A DNA stretch of 39,145 nucleotides from an uncultured Gammaproteobacteria bacterium (GCA_903942465.1 CAJAPA010000134.1:1-39145), one strand, 5' to 3'; numbered from the stretch's first letter, positions 7,742 to 17,160 are shown. A program made the numbers and translations. The notes: generated from the sequence alone by a model not told the origin.

Positions 7742-8996
7742 ACTCCGAACCCGAATCATCTTTTCATTTTTCCTGCTCGGCTTCGGGCTGACCGCCCTGT
7801 TCGCCCTGTCGTCCCTGTATCTGCGGGCGAAGCTGGAAGGGCAGTTGATTGAAAGCACGCTGCAGCGCGAAGTCGATAACTTCGTTGCGCAGGTACGTAC
7901 CAACCCGCAGGGTACCGCGACCTTTTCGATGCTTTCGGCCAAGATCTGGAGTACGCGGAACGCCTACAAAATGCCGTTGGCGCTGCAGGAACTGAAAACC
8001 GGCGTATATGACATCGAGGAAGTCGATGGCAATGGCCAGTTGCATCGTTATAAATACGCCATCCGCCGCGATGCCGATCTGGTCAGTTACGTCCGCTACG
8101 ACGTCACCAGCGCCAGTCTGAGTGAGCAGCGTCTGGTGCTGCTGGTGATCGGTGCCATTGCGGTGTTCTCGCTTCTGGCGTGGCTGATAGGCATCTGGTC
8201 GTCTTCGCGCGTCATCAGTCCGGTACTGGAGCTGGCGCGGCGCCTGCGCATGATGGTCGGTAAGGAAAGCAATCAGCAGCTGGCACCGCTGTTTCCGGAC
8301 GATGAGGTCGGGCAACTGGCTTCGGCCTTGGATGATTATTCCAGCCGAATGACCCAGATCGTCCGTCGCGACCGCGAATTCAATGCAGACGTCAGCCATG
8401 AGCTGCGCACCCCGCTGGCAGTCATCCGCGGCGCCACTGAACTGCTTCTGGCCAATCCCGATATCACTGAAAAAATGCGCCAGCGCCTGCTGCGTATCGA
8501 CCGTGCCGCATTGCAGTGCACCGACCTGACCACCGCCCTGCTGATGCTGTCACGCAACGAACGCGGCATGGGCAGCTGCGACATCGCCAAGCTGGTGCGC
8601 CAGCTGGCCGAGGCGAACCGTCCGCATCTGGCCAATAAGCCGGTCGAGATTTTCGTCGAAGGTCTGGAAGGCGTCATCATCGAGGCGCCCGAGGCGGTGC
8701 TTTCTGTCGCCATCGGCAATTTGCTGGGTAATGCCTGTAAATATACGGTTGAAGGCGAAGTGCGTTGCCGGGTCGAAGCCGACCACATCGCCATTGAAGA
8801 TACCGGTCCAGGGCTCAGTACCGAAGATGCCGAGCGCCTTTTCGAGCGCGGATATCGCGGATCCAGCGTCGGTAACACCACTGGCGGCGGCATCGGCCTG
8901 TCCATCGTGCGCCGATTATGCGAATTGTATGGCTGGAAGGTCAGCATCGCACCCCGTGAACAGGGCGGCGCCGTGGCCGTGCTTCGTTTCAGCTGA
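7725..8996 (+). CDS. Sensor histidine kinase paired with the 7055 regulator
   Basis: A 423-residue membrane kinase. TM1 is at about residues 10-33, a periplasmic sensor of about 100 residues follows, and TM2 at about 136-160 leads into a HAMP linker. The phosphorylated histidine is H225 in DVSHELRTPL, and the ATPase domain has the N box (GNLLGNACKY), G1 (EDTGPGL) and G2 (GGGIGLSI). The periplasmic part is short and has no recognised fold; it holds an acidic YDIEEVD segment that could bind metal, which is speculation. Its frame overlaps the regulator by 17 bases, so the pair is translationally linked. Its stop directly abuts the stop of the convergent gene at 8997. Confidence 0.94.
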   Translation: MQYRRRLRTRIIFSFFLLGFGLTALFALSSLYLRAKLEGQLIESTLQREVDNFVAQVRTNPQGTATFSMLSAKIWSTRNAYKMPLALQELKTGVYDIEEVDGNGQLHRYKYAIRRDADLVSYVRYDVTSASLSEQRLVLLVIGAIAVFSLLAWLIGIWSSSRVISPVLELARRLRMMVGKESNQQLAPLFPDDEVGQLASALDDYSSRMTQIVRRDREFNADVSHELRTPLAVIRGATELLLANPDITEKMRQRLLRIDRAALQCTDLTTALLMLSRNERGMGSCDIAKLVRQLAEANRPHLANKPVEIFVEGLEGVIIEAPEAVLSVAIGNLLGNACKYTVEGEVRCRVEADHIAIEDTGPGLSTEDAERLFERGYRGSSVGNTTGGGIGLSIVRRLCELYGWKVSIAPREQGGAVAVLRFS

Positions 8997-9596
8997 TCAG
9001 AAGCGGATCCACCAGCACTGGTAGTGACGTTGCAGACGGAATACCGTGCTGACCGTTTCGGTTGCGGTATTGCTCCGGTACTGCATCACCTTTAATCCAT
9101 AGGGTGGTTTTTGCAAGGGTTCCCAGTAAACGTTTTCGCTCTCATCGGTCATACTTTCCGGCGCCAGCTCTGAAACCGTATCCGTCACCATCTCCGGATA
9201 CAGCAGCTGCACGTCCAGCAACGGTCGCTCCACCATTGCATCCAAGCGGGCGAGCAGACCTTCGGACTGCTCCTGGCTGACACCGACCCAATGGTAGTTC
9301 TTCCCCAGCTGGTTGACGTCTTTCATGTCGATGGCGGAGCGCACGCTGTAAAGCAGGTCATCGGGGCTTTTGCTGCACGCCGGCGGCGGTGGCAGTCCGG
9401 TCCGGCCGGAACGTGAGGTTTTCGGAATGGCGGGGGCAGCCGGCGAGGGGGCTGGCTTTTCGGTCTGTTCCGGTTCACACAGACGATCGGTATAGACCAC
9501 GCTGCCATCGGCGCGTTGGCACCGATGCATGTCCTGAGCGGATGCAGTGCTGCCGGCCAATAACAGAATCAACAGCGTGATGCGGAATAATGCCAT
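8997..9596 (-). CDS. Secreted DUF4124-like protein
   Basis: A 199-residue protein with a signal peptide (ALFRITLLILLLAGSTASAQ). It begins its mature part with HRCQRADGSVVYTDRLCEPEQ, the pattern of the DUF4124 domain found in many secreted proteobacterial proteins. A proline/alanine-rich linker (residues 47-72) precedes a C-terminal domain of about 120 residues (from ACSKSPDDLLYSVRSAI) that I do not recognise. It ends WWIRF. It is convergent with the kinase gene, with no spacer between the stops, and lies 20 bases before the metF stop on the same strand as metF. No enzymatic motif is seen. Confidence 0.8.
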   Translation of the reverse strand: MALFRITLLILLLAGSTASAQDMHRCQRADGSVVYTDRLCEPEQTEKPAPSPAAPAIPKTSRSGRTGLPPPPACSKSPDDLLYSVRSAIDMKDVNQLGKNYHWVGVSQEQSEGLLARLDAMVERPLLDVQLLYPEMVTDTVSELAPESMTDESENVYWEPLQKPPYGLKVMQYRSNTATETVSTVFRLQRHYQCWWIRF

Positions 9597-9616
9597 ACCG
9601 GCACTGTAGCGCAGCT

Positions 9617-10438
9617 TCAGCGCAAACGCGAGAGCACGGCTTCGGTGGGTTTGGCCAGATTCAAGGTATAGAAATGCAGTTCACCGGCACCGCCATCCAG
9701 AAGGCGGCGGCACATGGCGGCCACGCAGTCAGCGGCGAATTCACGGATGCTGACGGCATCGTCGCCGTAGGCCAGCATGCGTTGGCTCATCCAGCGCGGA
9801 ATCTCGGCACCGCACATCTGCGAAAAACGTCGGATCTGCGAGAAATTCGAAATCGGCATGATGCCCGGAATGATCGGGATGTCGATGCCACGGCGACGCA
9901 CATCGTCGACGAACCGGAAATAGGCGTCGGCATTGTAGAAATATTGGGTAATCGCCGAGCTGGCGCCCAGTGCCGCTTTTTCCGCAAAGCGCGCGATGTC
10001 GGATTCGGCGTCTTCGGCCTGCGGGTGGAATTCCGGATAACAGGCGACAGTGATATCGAAGGTATCGCCGTACTCGGCTTTGATGAAACGCACCAGATCG
10101 GCGGCGAAGTGCATGTCGCCGGCACGCGCCATGCCCGAGGGCAGGTCGCCCCGCAGTGCGATGATGCGATTGCAGCCCTGTGCTCTGTACTGATCCACCA
10201 GCTGTCGGATTTCTTCGCGGGTACCGCCCATGCAACTCAGATGCGGTACCGCATTGAGTCCATGCGCATCGGCCAGGCGCTGCACCGTTTCCCCGGTGTA
10301 GCTCAGGGTCGAGCCGCCGGCACCGAAGGTCACCGAAGCGAACTCCGGAACATGCGCTTTCAGTGCGGCCGCGGTGCGGTCGAGCTGCGCACGCTGCTCG
10401 TCGGTTTTCGGCGGAAAGAACTCGTATGAAATTTTCAT
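9617..10438 (-). CDS. metF: 5,10-methylenetetrahydrofolate reductase MetF
   Basis: A 273-residue flavoprotein with a TIM barrel that reduces methylenetetrahydrofolate to 5-methyltetrahydrofolate, the methyl donor for methionine synthase. MKISYEFFPPKT at the N-terminus carries the catalytic glutamate (E6, equivalent to E. coli E28). VTFGAGGS, ALRGDLP and PGIMPISN are the conserved folate and FAD loops. The ATG at 10438 is preferred over an upstream start five codons earlier because the family begins here. It lies downstream of ahcY on the same strand, after an imperfect terminator, so partial read-through is plausible. Confidence 0.97.
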   Translation of the reverse strand: MKISYEFFPPKTDEQRAQLDRTAAALKAHVPEFASVTFGAGGSTLSYTGETVQRLADAHGLNAVPHLSCMGGTREEIRQLVDQYRAQGCNRIIALRGDLPSGMARAGDMHFAADLVRFIKAEYGDTFDITVACYPEFHPQAEDAESDIARFAEKAALGASSAITQYFYNADAYFRFVDDVRRRGIDIPIIPGIMPISNFSQIRRFSQMCGAEIPRWMSQRMLAYGDDAVSIREFAADCVAAMCRRLLDGGAGELHFYTLNLAKPTEAVLSRLR

Positions 10439-10456
10439 GGCTGTTCCGGGCAAAAG

Positions 10457-10478
10457 AAAGGGCGCATGCGCGCCCTTT
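10457..10478 (-). terminator. Hairpin between ahcY and metF, probable terminator
   Basis: A perfect 9-base-pair stem (AAAGGGCGC / GCGCCCTTT, loop of four) is followed on the minus strand by CTTTTG. The T run is short, so termination after ahcY may be partial and allow some metF transcription. Confidence 0.6.
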
Positions 10479-10486
10479 CCGGTAAC

Positions 10487-11908
10487 TCAGTAGCGGTAGT
10501 GTTCCGGCTTGTACGGACCTTCCTTGGCAACACCGAGATAGGCGGCCTGTGCATCAGTCAGTTCGGTCAGCTTCACGCCGATTTTTTCCAGATGCAGACG
10601 GGCCACTTCTTCATCCAGCTTCTTCGGAAGGATGTAGACCTTCGGCTCGTACACGTCCTTGTTGGCCCAGAGGTCAATCTGCGCCAGGGTCTGGTTGGAG
10701 AACGAGTTCGACATCACGAAGCTCGGATGACCGGTGGCACAGCCCAGATTGACCAGGCGGCCTTCGGCCAGCAGGTAGATGGCGTTGCCATTGGCGAAGG
10801 TGTACTTGTCGACCTGCGGCTTGATGTTGAGCTTGACCGCATTGGAGGTGTTCAGACGCTCGACCTGGATTTCGTTGTCGAAGTGGCCGATGTTACACAC
10901 GATGGCCTGGTCCTTCATGGCTTGCATGTGTTCCAGCGTCAGAACGTCCTTGTTGCCGGTGGTGGTGACGTAGATGTCGCCACGTCCGAGGGTGGCTTCC
11001 ACGGTATTGACTTCGAAGCCTTCCATCGCGGCCTGCAGGGCGTTGATCGGATCGATTTCGGTGACCACGACGCGGCAGCCATAGGCGCGCAGCGAGTGCG
11101 CCGAGCCCTTGCCGACATCACCGTAGCCGCAGACCACGGCGACCTTGCCGGCCAGCATCACGTCCATCGCGCGCTTCAGGCCGTCGGCCAGCGATTCGCG
11201 GCAGCCGTACAGGTTGTCGAATTTGGATTTGGTGACCGAGTCGTTGACGTTGATGGCCGGCACGCGCAGTCCGCCGACTTCCATCATCTGGTACAGGCGG
11301 TGCACGCCGGTGGTGGTTTCTTCGGAAACGCCGCGCCAGTCCTTCATCACGTTGGTCCAGAAGCCCGGACGGTCGTTGGCCGTGCGTTTCAGCAGGTTCT
11401 TGATGACCTGCTCCTCATGCGAGCCCGACGGGGTGTCGACCCAATCCGAGCCCTGTTCCATTTCATAACCTTTGTGCAGCAGCAGGGTGACGTCGCCGCC
11501 GTCATCGACGACAAGCTCGGGCCCCTTGCCGCCGGGGAAGGTCACGGCATCAAGCGTGCAGTCCCAGTATTCCTCCAGGGTTTCGCCTTTCCAGGCGAAT
11601 ACCGGGGTACCGCTAGCGGCGATGGCAGCAGCAGCATGGTCCTGGGTCGAGAAGATGTTGCAGGACGCCCAGCGCACATCGGCGCCGATATCCTTCAGGG
11701 TTTCGATCAGCACGGCGGTCTGGATGGTCATGTGCAGCGAGCCGGTCACGCGCACGCCTTTCAGCGGGGCCTGGGCGGCATATTTGTTGCGGATCGACAT
11801 CAGCCCCGGCATTTCGGCCTCGGCGATGTCGATTTCCTTGCGGCCCCAGTCGGCCAGGGTGATGTCGGCGATTTTGTAATCGGCTTTCAGTTTCGTAACG
11901 GCGTTCAT
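10487..11908 (-). CDS. ahcY: Adenosylhomocysteinase (SAH hydrolase)
   Basis: A 473-residue enzyme that splits S-adenosylhomocysteine into adenosine and homocysteine with bound NAD. The NAD-binding loop is [10 protein letters not shown] (residues 261-270). [17 protein letters not shown] and the C-terminal dimer arm ending KPEHYRY are characteristic. The extra segment around residues 150-190 ([19 protein letters not shown]...) is the insertion present in many bacterial AhcY proteins. A clear AAGGAG ribosome site sits 5 bases before the ATG, directly after an SAH riboswitch, so expression should rise when the enzyme's own substrate accumulates. It sits between metK and metF. Confidence 0.98.
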   Translation of the reverse strand: MNAVTKLKADYKIADITLADWGRKEIDIAEAEMPGLMSIRNKYAAQAPLKGVRVTGSLHMTIQTAVLIETLKDIGADVRWASCNIFSTQDHAAAAIAASGTPVFAWKGETLEEYWDCTLDAVTFPGGKGPELVVDDGGDVTLLLHKGYEMEQGSDWVDTPSGSHEEQVIKNLLKRTANDRPGFWTNVMKDWRGVSEETTTGVHRLYQMMEVGGLRVPAINVNDSVTKSKFDNLYGCRESLADGLKRAMDVMLAGKVAVVCGYGDVGKGSAHSLRAYGCRVVVTEIDPINALQAAMEGFEVNTVEATLGRGDIYVTTTGNKDVLTLEHMQAMKDQAIVCNIGHFDNEIQVERLNTSNAVKLNIKPQVDKYTFANGNAIYLLAEGRLVNLGCATGHPSFVMSNSFSNQTLAQIDLWANKDVYEPKVYILPKKLDEEVARLHLEKIGVKLTELTDAQAAYLGVAKEGPYKPEHYRY

Positions 11909-11929
11909 GCACGCTCCTTAAAGATCAAA

Positions 11930-12008
11930 GTGAGCGGGCGCGGTTGCAGTGACGACCGCCATCGAGCCTGTGCTTCCGCCTAAGCGGTGCTTGCAGCGCC
12001 CCTCGATG
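11930..12008 (-). promoter_or_regulatory. SAH riboswitch in the ahcY leader
   Basis: Read on the minus strand the leader contains CGAGGGGCGCTGCAAGC, then a hairpin (CCGC-TTAG-GCGG), then GCACAGGCTCGATGG, a second stem (GCGGT / ACCGC) and GCGCCCGCTCA. This matches the known SAH riboswitch core in order. P1 is GGGCGC with GCGCCC, and ATCGAG pairs with CTCGAT as the pseudoknot. The element ends 11 bases before the AAGGAG ribosome site of ahcY. The family is known to raise ahcY expression when SAH is bound. Confidence 0.93.
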
Positions 12009-12058
12009 GGGTGTTTCGGTACAGGCTTATGATACCGCCTGCACCGGAATGACATGTG

Positions 12059-12086
12059 AAAACGGGGGCGGATTGCGCCACCCCCG
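12059..12086 (-). terminator. Intrinsic terminator of metK
   Basis: On the minus strand a 9-base-pair stem with one G-T pair (CGGGGGTGG / CCGCCCCCG, loop CGCAAT) is followed by TTTTC, eight bases after the metK stop. It separates metK from the ahcY leader. Confidence 0.8.
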
Positions 12087-12094
12087 GTTCCGGA

Positions 12095-13333
12095 TTACTT
12101 CAGTTTCGCGGCCTTGCGCAGAGCTTCGGCCACATCGGTTTTTTCCCAGCTGAATGCAGTAGCCTTGTGGGTTTTTCCGTGACCGTCGACGTAGCTGACT
12201 TCCTGCGGCTTGCGGCCGAAGTGGCCATAGGCGGCGGTGTCCTGGTAGATCGGGTGGATCAGATCGAGCATCTTGACGATGCCGTAAGGGCGCAGGTCGA
12301 AGTGGCTGCGGATTAATTTCTCGATCTGCGCGTCCGGAATCCTGCCGGTGCCGAAGGTGGTGACCGAGATCGAGGTCGGTTCTGCCACGCCGATGGCATA
12401 GCTGACCTGCACTTCGCACTTGTCAGCAAGTCCGGCGGCGACGATGTTCTTGGCAACGTATCGTGCAGCGTAGGCGGCCGAACGGTCGACCTTGGACGGA
12501 TCTTTGCCGGAAAACGCGCCGCCGCCGTGGCGGGCCATGCCGCCGTAGGTGTCGACGATGATCTTGCGGCCGGTCAGGCCGCAGTCGCCGACCGGGCCGC
12601 CGATCACGAAGATTCCGGTCGGATTGATATGCACCTTGTTCTTCGGCAGCGCATCCATCCACTTCTTCGGCAGAACCGGCTTGAGGATGTATTCGCGCAC
12701 TGCCTCCACCAGGTCCTTGTGCTTGACCTCGGGGTCGTGCTGGGTAGACAGCACGACCGCATCTAAGCCCTGAATTTGGTGGCCGTTCTCGCTGTAGCGC
12801 AGTGTGACTTGAGACTTTGCATCCGGACGCAGCCACGGCAGCTTGCTGTTCTTGGCTTTACGGACCTTTGCCTGCTGCTCGACCAAGCGGTGGCTGTAGT
12901 AAATCGGCGCAGGCATGTATTCCGGCGCCTCGTTGCAGGCGTAGCCGAACATCAGGCCCTGATCGCCTGCGCCTTGTTCCTCCGGCTTCTTCTGCTTCTT
13001 CTTGCTGCCATCCACGCCGGCGGCAATGTCCGGCGACTGCTTGCCCAGCATATTGATGATGGCGCAAGTGTGGCCGTCGAAGCCGACGTCCGAGTTGTTG
13101 TAGCCGATGTCGTTGATGACCTTGCGGGTCAGTTCCTCGATGTCCACCCATGCGGACGTGGTGACTTCGCCGGCGACAATCGCCGCGCCGGTCTTGACCA
13201 GGGTTTCGCAGGCCACGCGGGCGCGCTTGTCCTGGGCCAGGATGGCGTCGAGGACGGCATCGGAAATCTGGTCGGCGAGTTTGTCCGGGTGGCCTTCGGA
13301 GACCGACTCGGAAGTGAACAGGTAATTGCTCAT
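12095..13333 (-). CDS. metK: S-adenosylmethionine synthetase MetK
   Basis: A 412-residue enzyme making S-adenosylmethionine from methionine and [33 protein letters not shown] and [19 protein letters not shown] are the three signature regions (methionine/ATP binding and the P-loop-like GGGAFSGKD). It is longer than the E. coli enzyme (384), partly through a lysine-rich insertion of about five residues at [11 protein letters not shown] (near residues 109-119). The ATG at 13333 has an AAAGGA site upstream. It feeds the downstream SAH riboswitch/ahcY/metF block. Confidence 0.98.
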   Translation of the reverse strand: MSNYLFTSESVSEGHPDKLADQISDAVLDAILAQDKRARVACETLVKTGAAIVAGEVTTSAWVDIEELTRKVINDIGYNNSDVGFDGHTCAIINMLGKQSPDIAAGVDGSKKKQKKPEEQGAGDQGLMFGYACNEAPEYMPAPIYYSHRLVEQQAKVRKAKNSKLPWLRPDAKSQVTLRYSENGHQIQGLDAVVLSTQHDPEVKHKDLVEAVREYILKPVLPKKWMDALPKNKVHINPTGIFVIGGPVGDCGLTGRKIIVDTYGGMARHGGGAFSGKDPSKVDRSAAYAARYVAKNIVAAGLADKCEVQVSYAIGVAEPTSISVTTFGTGRIPDAQIEKLIRSHFDLRPYGIVKMLDLIHPIYQDTAAYGHFGRKPQEVSYVDGHGKTHKATAFSWEKTDVAEALRKAAKLK

Positions 13334-13506
13334 CGCGGCATATATCCTTTAATCGAGATAGAAAGATACAACTTGGGGAGCGCATAGAATACAGGCAAAC
13401 GCCCCCGTACGCATCAACTTTTTGACCCCTCCGGTTTAGCCCCCGTTCAACTGGCCGGGAATTTGTTAAGGTAGCCATTCCAAACAAGCATTTACAGGGG
13501 ATTGTC

Positions 13507-13941
13507 ATGGGATTTAAACGCATCGCAAGCGCACGTTGGGAAGGCGATCTGATTGCCGGAAAGGGCAGCATGAGTACGCCGCAGAGCGGCCTGTTCGCCG
13601 ACCAGAACTATTCCTTCAAAACCCGCTTCGGTGACGAGAAGGGCACCAATCCGGAAGAACTGCTGGCTGCCGCGCATGCCGGCTGCTTCAGCATGGCGCT
13701 GTCGGCGGTGCTCGGCAAAGCCGGATTCACGCCGGACCGAATTGAAACCCGGGCCGAAGCGATGATGGAACCGGGCATGGATCCGGGCCCGACCGTCACT
13801 GGCATGCACCTGATCGTCGTGGCCACCGTGCCGGGCATCACCTCGGCCCAGTTTGCCGAAATCGCCGAAACCGCCAAGGCCGGCTGCGTGATTTCGCGGG
13901 CACTGGCGGTGCCGGTGACGCTGGATGCGACGCTGGCTTAA
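13507..13941 (+). CDS. osmC: OsmC-family peroxiredoxin
   Basis: A 144-residue OsmC/Ohr-fold protein that reduces organic hydroperoxides with two redox cysteines. These are C60 (AAHAGCFSMALS) and C127 (KAGCVISRAL), both in canonical context; the N-terminus (RIASARWEGDLIAGKG) and the NPEELLAAAHAGC block favour the OsmC over the Ohr branch. It has an AGGGGA ribosome site. It is divergent from metK (173 bases between the starts, no other gene) and convergent with dusB: the two TAA stops share a TTAA at 13938-13941. Confidence 0.94.
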   Translation: MGFKRIASARWEGDLIAGKGSMSTPQSGLFADQNYSFKTRFGDEKGTNPEELLAAAHAGCFSMALSAVLGKAGFTPDRIETRAEAMMEPGMDPGPTVTGMHLIVVATVPGITSAQFAEIAETAKAGCVISRALAVPVTLDATLA

Positions 13942-14906
13942 GCCATCAGATCCGAGAAATAATCCTCGGTAATCGCCGTCTGCTCGCTTGCCGTTTCGGC
14001 CTTGTTGACGCGTGCTCGGAATTCCACCGCATTGTCCTGTTCGGCACTGTACCAACCCAGATGCTTGCGGGCGATGCGCACGCCCTGCGGCTCGCCGTAG
14101 AATTCATGCAGGTGCTGCAGGTGGCCGAGCAGGGTTTCGGCGATGAATGCCACCGGCGGTTCCGGCAGCAGTTCGCCGGTATCCAGATAATGTTGGATCT
14201 GCCGGAAAATCCAGGGCCGACCCTGCGCCGCTCGGCCGATCATGACCGCATCGGCTTTGGTGTATTCCAGAACGTATTTGGCCTTGAGCGGATCAGTGAT
14301 ATCGCCGTTGGCCACCACCGGAATGCGCACGGCCTGTTTGACTGCGGCGATGGTGTCGTATTCGGCCGCGCCCGTATAGAAATCCTGACGCGTACGGCCA
14401 TGCACCGCCAAAGACTGGATGCCGCAGTCCTCGGCGATTCGGGCGATAGCCAAGGCATTGCGGGAATCGGGACTCCAACCGGTGCGGATTTTCAGAGTGA
14501 CCGGCACATCCACGGCATTGACCGCGGCGCTCAAAATGGCGGCCACCAGTTTTTCATCACGCATCAAGGCCGAGCCGGCCAAAACATTGCAGACTTTCTT
14601 GGCCGGGCAACCCATGTTGATGTCGATGATCTGCGCGCCATGCTCGACATTGAAGCGCGCCGCTTCCGCCAGCTGCGACGGATCGGTGCCGGCGATCTGC
14701 ACCGATATCGGCGAGGGTTCATCGGAATGATCCATTCGATGCACTGACTTATTGGTTCGCCAGAAGCGCGGATCGGAAATGGTCATCTCCGACACACACA
14801 GGCCCGCGCCCATTTTCTTGCACAGCATCCGGAATGGCTTGTCGGTGACGCCGGCCATCGGCGCCAGGATCAGGTTCGGCGAAATGGCATGCGGCCCGAT
14901 GTGCAT
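13938..14906 (-). CDS. dusB: tRNA-dihydrouridine synthase B
   Basis: A 322-residue FMN enzyme that reduces specific uridines of tRNA to dihydrouridine. APMAGVTDKPFR starts the barrel, the catalytic cysteine is C100 in NMGCPAKKV, and VKIRTGW-like KIRTGWSPDS, HGRTRQDFYTG and VVANGDI are the other conserved loops. These favour the DusB subfamily. The start at 14906 (MHIGPHAISPN) lies 2 bases after the ribokinase stop; the long upstream extension is rejected because it reads through the ribokinase gene. In enterobacteria dusB precedes fis, but here the next gene is convergent osmC, so no fis follows. Confidence 0.96.
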   Translation of the reverse strand: MHIGPHAISPNLILAPMAGVTDKPFRMLCKKMGAGLCVSEMTISDPRFWRTNKSVHRMDHSDEPSPISVQIAGTDPSQLAEAARFNVEHGAQIIDINMGCPAKKVCNVLAGSALMRDEKLVAAILSAAVNAVDVPVTLKIRTGWSPDSRNALAIARIAEDCGIQSLAVHGRTRQDFYTGAAEYDTIAAVKQAVRIPVVANGDITDPLKAKYVLEYTKADAVMIGRAAQGRPWIFRQIQHYLDTGELLPEPPVAFIAETLLGHLQHLHEFYGEPQGVRIARKHLGWYSAEQDNAVEFRARVNKAETASEQTAITEDYFSDLMA

Positions 14907-14908
14907 GT

Positions 14909-15829
14909 TCAGCCGAAGCGGGTAGTGATGTCGGCGCGGTTCGGCATAGCCAGCGCCGCACCGCTGCGCTCGACTTTGCAGGACGCGGCCAACACCGCAA
15001 AGGCGCAGGCGTCCGTCAATGCCGATCCGTGTGCCAGTTCCGCTGCCAATGCGCCGTTGAAGCAATCGCCGGCCCCGGTCGTGTCCCTCACGCTGACATT
15101 CGGCGGCGCGAATTCGTGGAATCCGCAGGGCGTGCTGAGTACGGCGCCGCGTGCACCCAGGGTAATCACGGTATCGGGGCAGGGCAGTTTCCGGGCCAAG
15201 GCATGCAGTGCGGCGGCATCCCGTTGCGCGACGCTTTCCGCGGTGACGTCTTCGCCGTGGGCCTGCAGCATGGCCGCGAACTCGCTTTCATTCGGGCTCA
15301 GGATGTCAGCAAGTTCATGCAGCCCGGCGGCATCTTCGGATGCCGGCGCCGGATTGACGATGCAGCGCACACCGGCTTTTTTCGCCAGATGCAGGGCAGT
15401 AATACTCGCCGCAATTGCGGCCTCCTGCTGCAGCAGCAGAATCCGGGCATGGCGGATGTCTTCGGCATGTGCGGAAATATGCGTGGGCGATAACAGGCGA
15501 TTCGCAGCCAGATCCACCAGAATTTGATTCTGTCCGTCGGTATCCAGCCAGATGGCGGCATTGCCGGTGGCGGCACCCGCGCATTCCTGCCAGGCACAAC
15601 GCAGTCCTTCGTGTTCCGCCGTCTGCATGGCGAGCCCGCCAAGGGCATCATCGCCGATGGCGGCGATAAACAGGGCATGGCCACCGAGCCGATGCGCGGC
15701 CATGGCCTGATTGAAGCCTTTACCGCCGGGGCCTTGGGAAAAAAGGCCGGTTCGCGTTTCTCCGGCCTTCGGAAAACGCGGCGTGCGCCAAACCAGATCC
15801 TGGTTGTAGGAGCCCACCACGATCAGCAT
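14909..15829 (-). CDS. Ribokinase-like PfkB-family sugar kinase
   Basis: A 306-residue PfkB-fold kinase of ribokinase length. The N-terminal substrate motif GPGGKGFNQA (residues 33-42) and the C-terminal DTTGAGDCFNG with catalytic D255 are both present, and the order of motifs fits ribokinase. It probably phosphorylates ribose, or possibly a nucleoside. It sits between nupC (2 bases after its stop) and dusB (2 bases before its start), so uptake of nucleosides and use of their ribose are plausibly linked. The start at 15829 matches the family start; the longer frame inside nupC is not used. Confidence 0.9.
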   Translation of the reverse strand: MLIVVGSYNQDLVWRTPRFPKAGETRTGLFSQGPGGKGFNQAMAAHRLGGHALFIAAIGDDALGGLAMQTAEHEGLRCAWQECAGAATGNAAIWLDTDGQNQILVDLAANRLLSPTHISAHAEDIRHARILLLQQEAAIAASITALHLAKKAGVRCIVNPAPASEDAAGLHELADILSPNESEFAAMLQAHGEDVTAESVAQRDAAALHALARKLPCPDTVITLGARGAVLSTPCGFHEFAPPNVSVRDTTGAGDCFNGALAAELAHGSALTDACAFAVLAASCKVERSGAALAMPNRADITTRFG

Positions 15830-15831
15830 GC

Positions 15832-17160
15832 TTATACTCCGAAGTGCAGCAATACACCGGCGATGGTGGCGGTCATCAAGGTGGCAATCGTGCCGCCGAG
15901 CACGGCACGCAGGCCGAAGCGGGCCAGATCGGAACGGCGCTCGGGTGCCAATGAACCAATACCGCCGATCTGGATGGCAATCGAAGCGAAGTTGGCAAAG
16001 CCGCACAGTGCGTAGGTCAGAATCAAGCGGGAATGCTCACTGATGGCGCCAGCGCCTTCACCGATTGGAATCTGCGACAGCTGCAGATAGGCGATGAACT
16101 CGTTGAGTACGATTTTCTGGCCGATCAGACCGCCGGCGATCACCGCATCGTTCCAGTCAATGCCGATCACCCAGGCAATCGGCGCCAGGATGTAGCCGAG
16201 AATCAGGCCGAGGTTGAGTGAGACCGGTGCGGCACCGGCCGCTGCACCCTGATTCAGCATCATGTTCAGGCTCTGGTAGCCCGACAGATGCAAATCGCCG
16301 AACCAGCCGATGATGGCGTTGATCATGGCGATCAGTGCCACGAAAGCCAGCAGCATGGCGGCGATGTTGATTGCCAGCTTGACCCCGTCGGCAGCGCCGG
16401 CAGCGGCGGCATCGATGATGTTCGCCGAGGTTTTTTCCACCTCTACTTTGATATTGCCGCGTGTCAGCGGTTCGCCGGTTTCCGGAATCAGCATCTTGGC
16501 AACCAGGAAGGTTGCCGGAGCGGCCATGATGGAAGCCGCCAGGAAGTGCTTGGCATAGAAAGCCTGCAGTTCCGGGTCGGTACCGCCCAGCATGGCCACG
16601 TAGGTGGCCATCACGCCACCGGCGATATGCGCCATGCCGCCGATCATCATGGTCAGCAGTTCCGACTCGGTCATTTTGCCGATGTAGGGACGGACCGTCA
16701 GCGGCGCTTCGGTTTGGCCGATGAACACGCTGGCACACACCGAGGTGGTTTCAGCACCCGACAGGCGCATGACTTTGGTAATCGCCCAGGCCATGCCTTT
16801 GACGACCATCTGGAGAATGCCCAGGTGATAAAGGACGGCGGTGAGCGCGGCAAAGAAAATCACCGTCGGCAGAACCTGGAATACGAAAATGAAGCCGAAT
16901 TTGTCCGCCGTCGCCAGATCGCCGAAAATCATTCTGGCGCCTTCCGTGGTAAAGCCGGAAACGGTAACGAAGGCATGTGCGGCGGCTCCGAATACCGCGG
17001 CGCCGAACGGCGTCAGCAATACGAAGGCAGCGAACACGATCTGAAGCAGCACGCCTGTGGAAATCAACCGCCAATCAATGGCGTGCCGGTTATTGGAAAA
17101 CAGCCAGGCGATGGCCAGCAGGCAACTGAGGCCGAAAAATCCGAAAAGCACTGCGCTCAT
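15832..17160 (-). CDS. nupC: Concentrative nucleoside transporter, NupC/CNT family
   Basis: A 442-residue inner-membrane protein of the CNT family, which couples nucleoside uptake to H+ or Na+. The family signature GQTEAPLTVRPY is present, as are the ITKVMRLSGAETTSVCASVFIG, GGMAHIAGGVMATYV and C-terminal SEHSRLILTYALCGFANFASIAIQIGG stretches (each quoted in part), which form the transport core. It is followed after 2 bases by a ribokinase-like gene. A weak promoter candidate (TTGCCC, 17 bases, TACCCT) lies at 17217-17189 on the minus strand. The exact nucleoside range is not readable. Confidence 0.95.
   Translation of the reverse strand: MSAVLFGFFGLSCLLAIAWLFSNNRHAIDWRLISTGVLLQIVFAAFVLLTPFGAAVFGAAAHAFVTVSGFTTEGARMIFGDLATADKFGFIFVFQVLPTVIFFAALTAVLYHLGILQMVVKGMAWAITKVMRLSGAETTSVCASVFIGQTEAPLTVRPYIGKMTESELLTMMIGGMAHIAGGVMATYVAMLGGTDPELQAFYAKHFLAASIMAAPATFLVAKMLIPETGEPLTRGNIKVEVEKTSANIIDAAAAGAADGVKLAINIAAMLLAFVALIAMINAIIGWFGDLHLSGYQSLNMMLNQGAAAGAAPVSLNLGLILGYILAPIAWVIGIDWNDAVIAGGLIGQKIVLNEFIAYLQLSQIPIGEGAGAISEHSRLILTYALCGFANFASIAIQIGGIGSLAPERRSDLARFGLRAVLGGTIATLMTATIAGVLLHFGV

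Noticed and set aside
10466-11983. 505-codon plus-strand frame
   Set aside because: Antisense to ahcY; no family resemblance, while ahcY is unmistakable. High-GC codon use leaves long open antisense frames.
12095-13506. SAM riboswitch upstream of metK
   Set aside because: The leader is short and lacks the conserved SAM-I or SAM-II core; only an ordinary ribosome site is seen.
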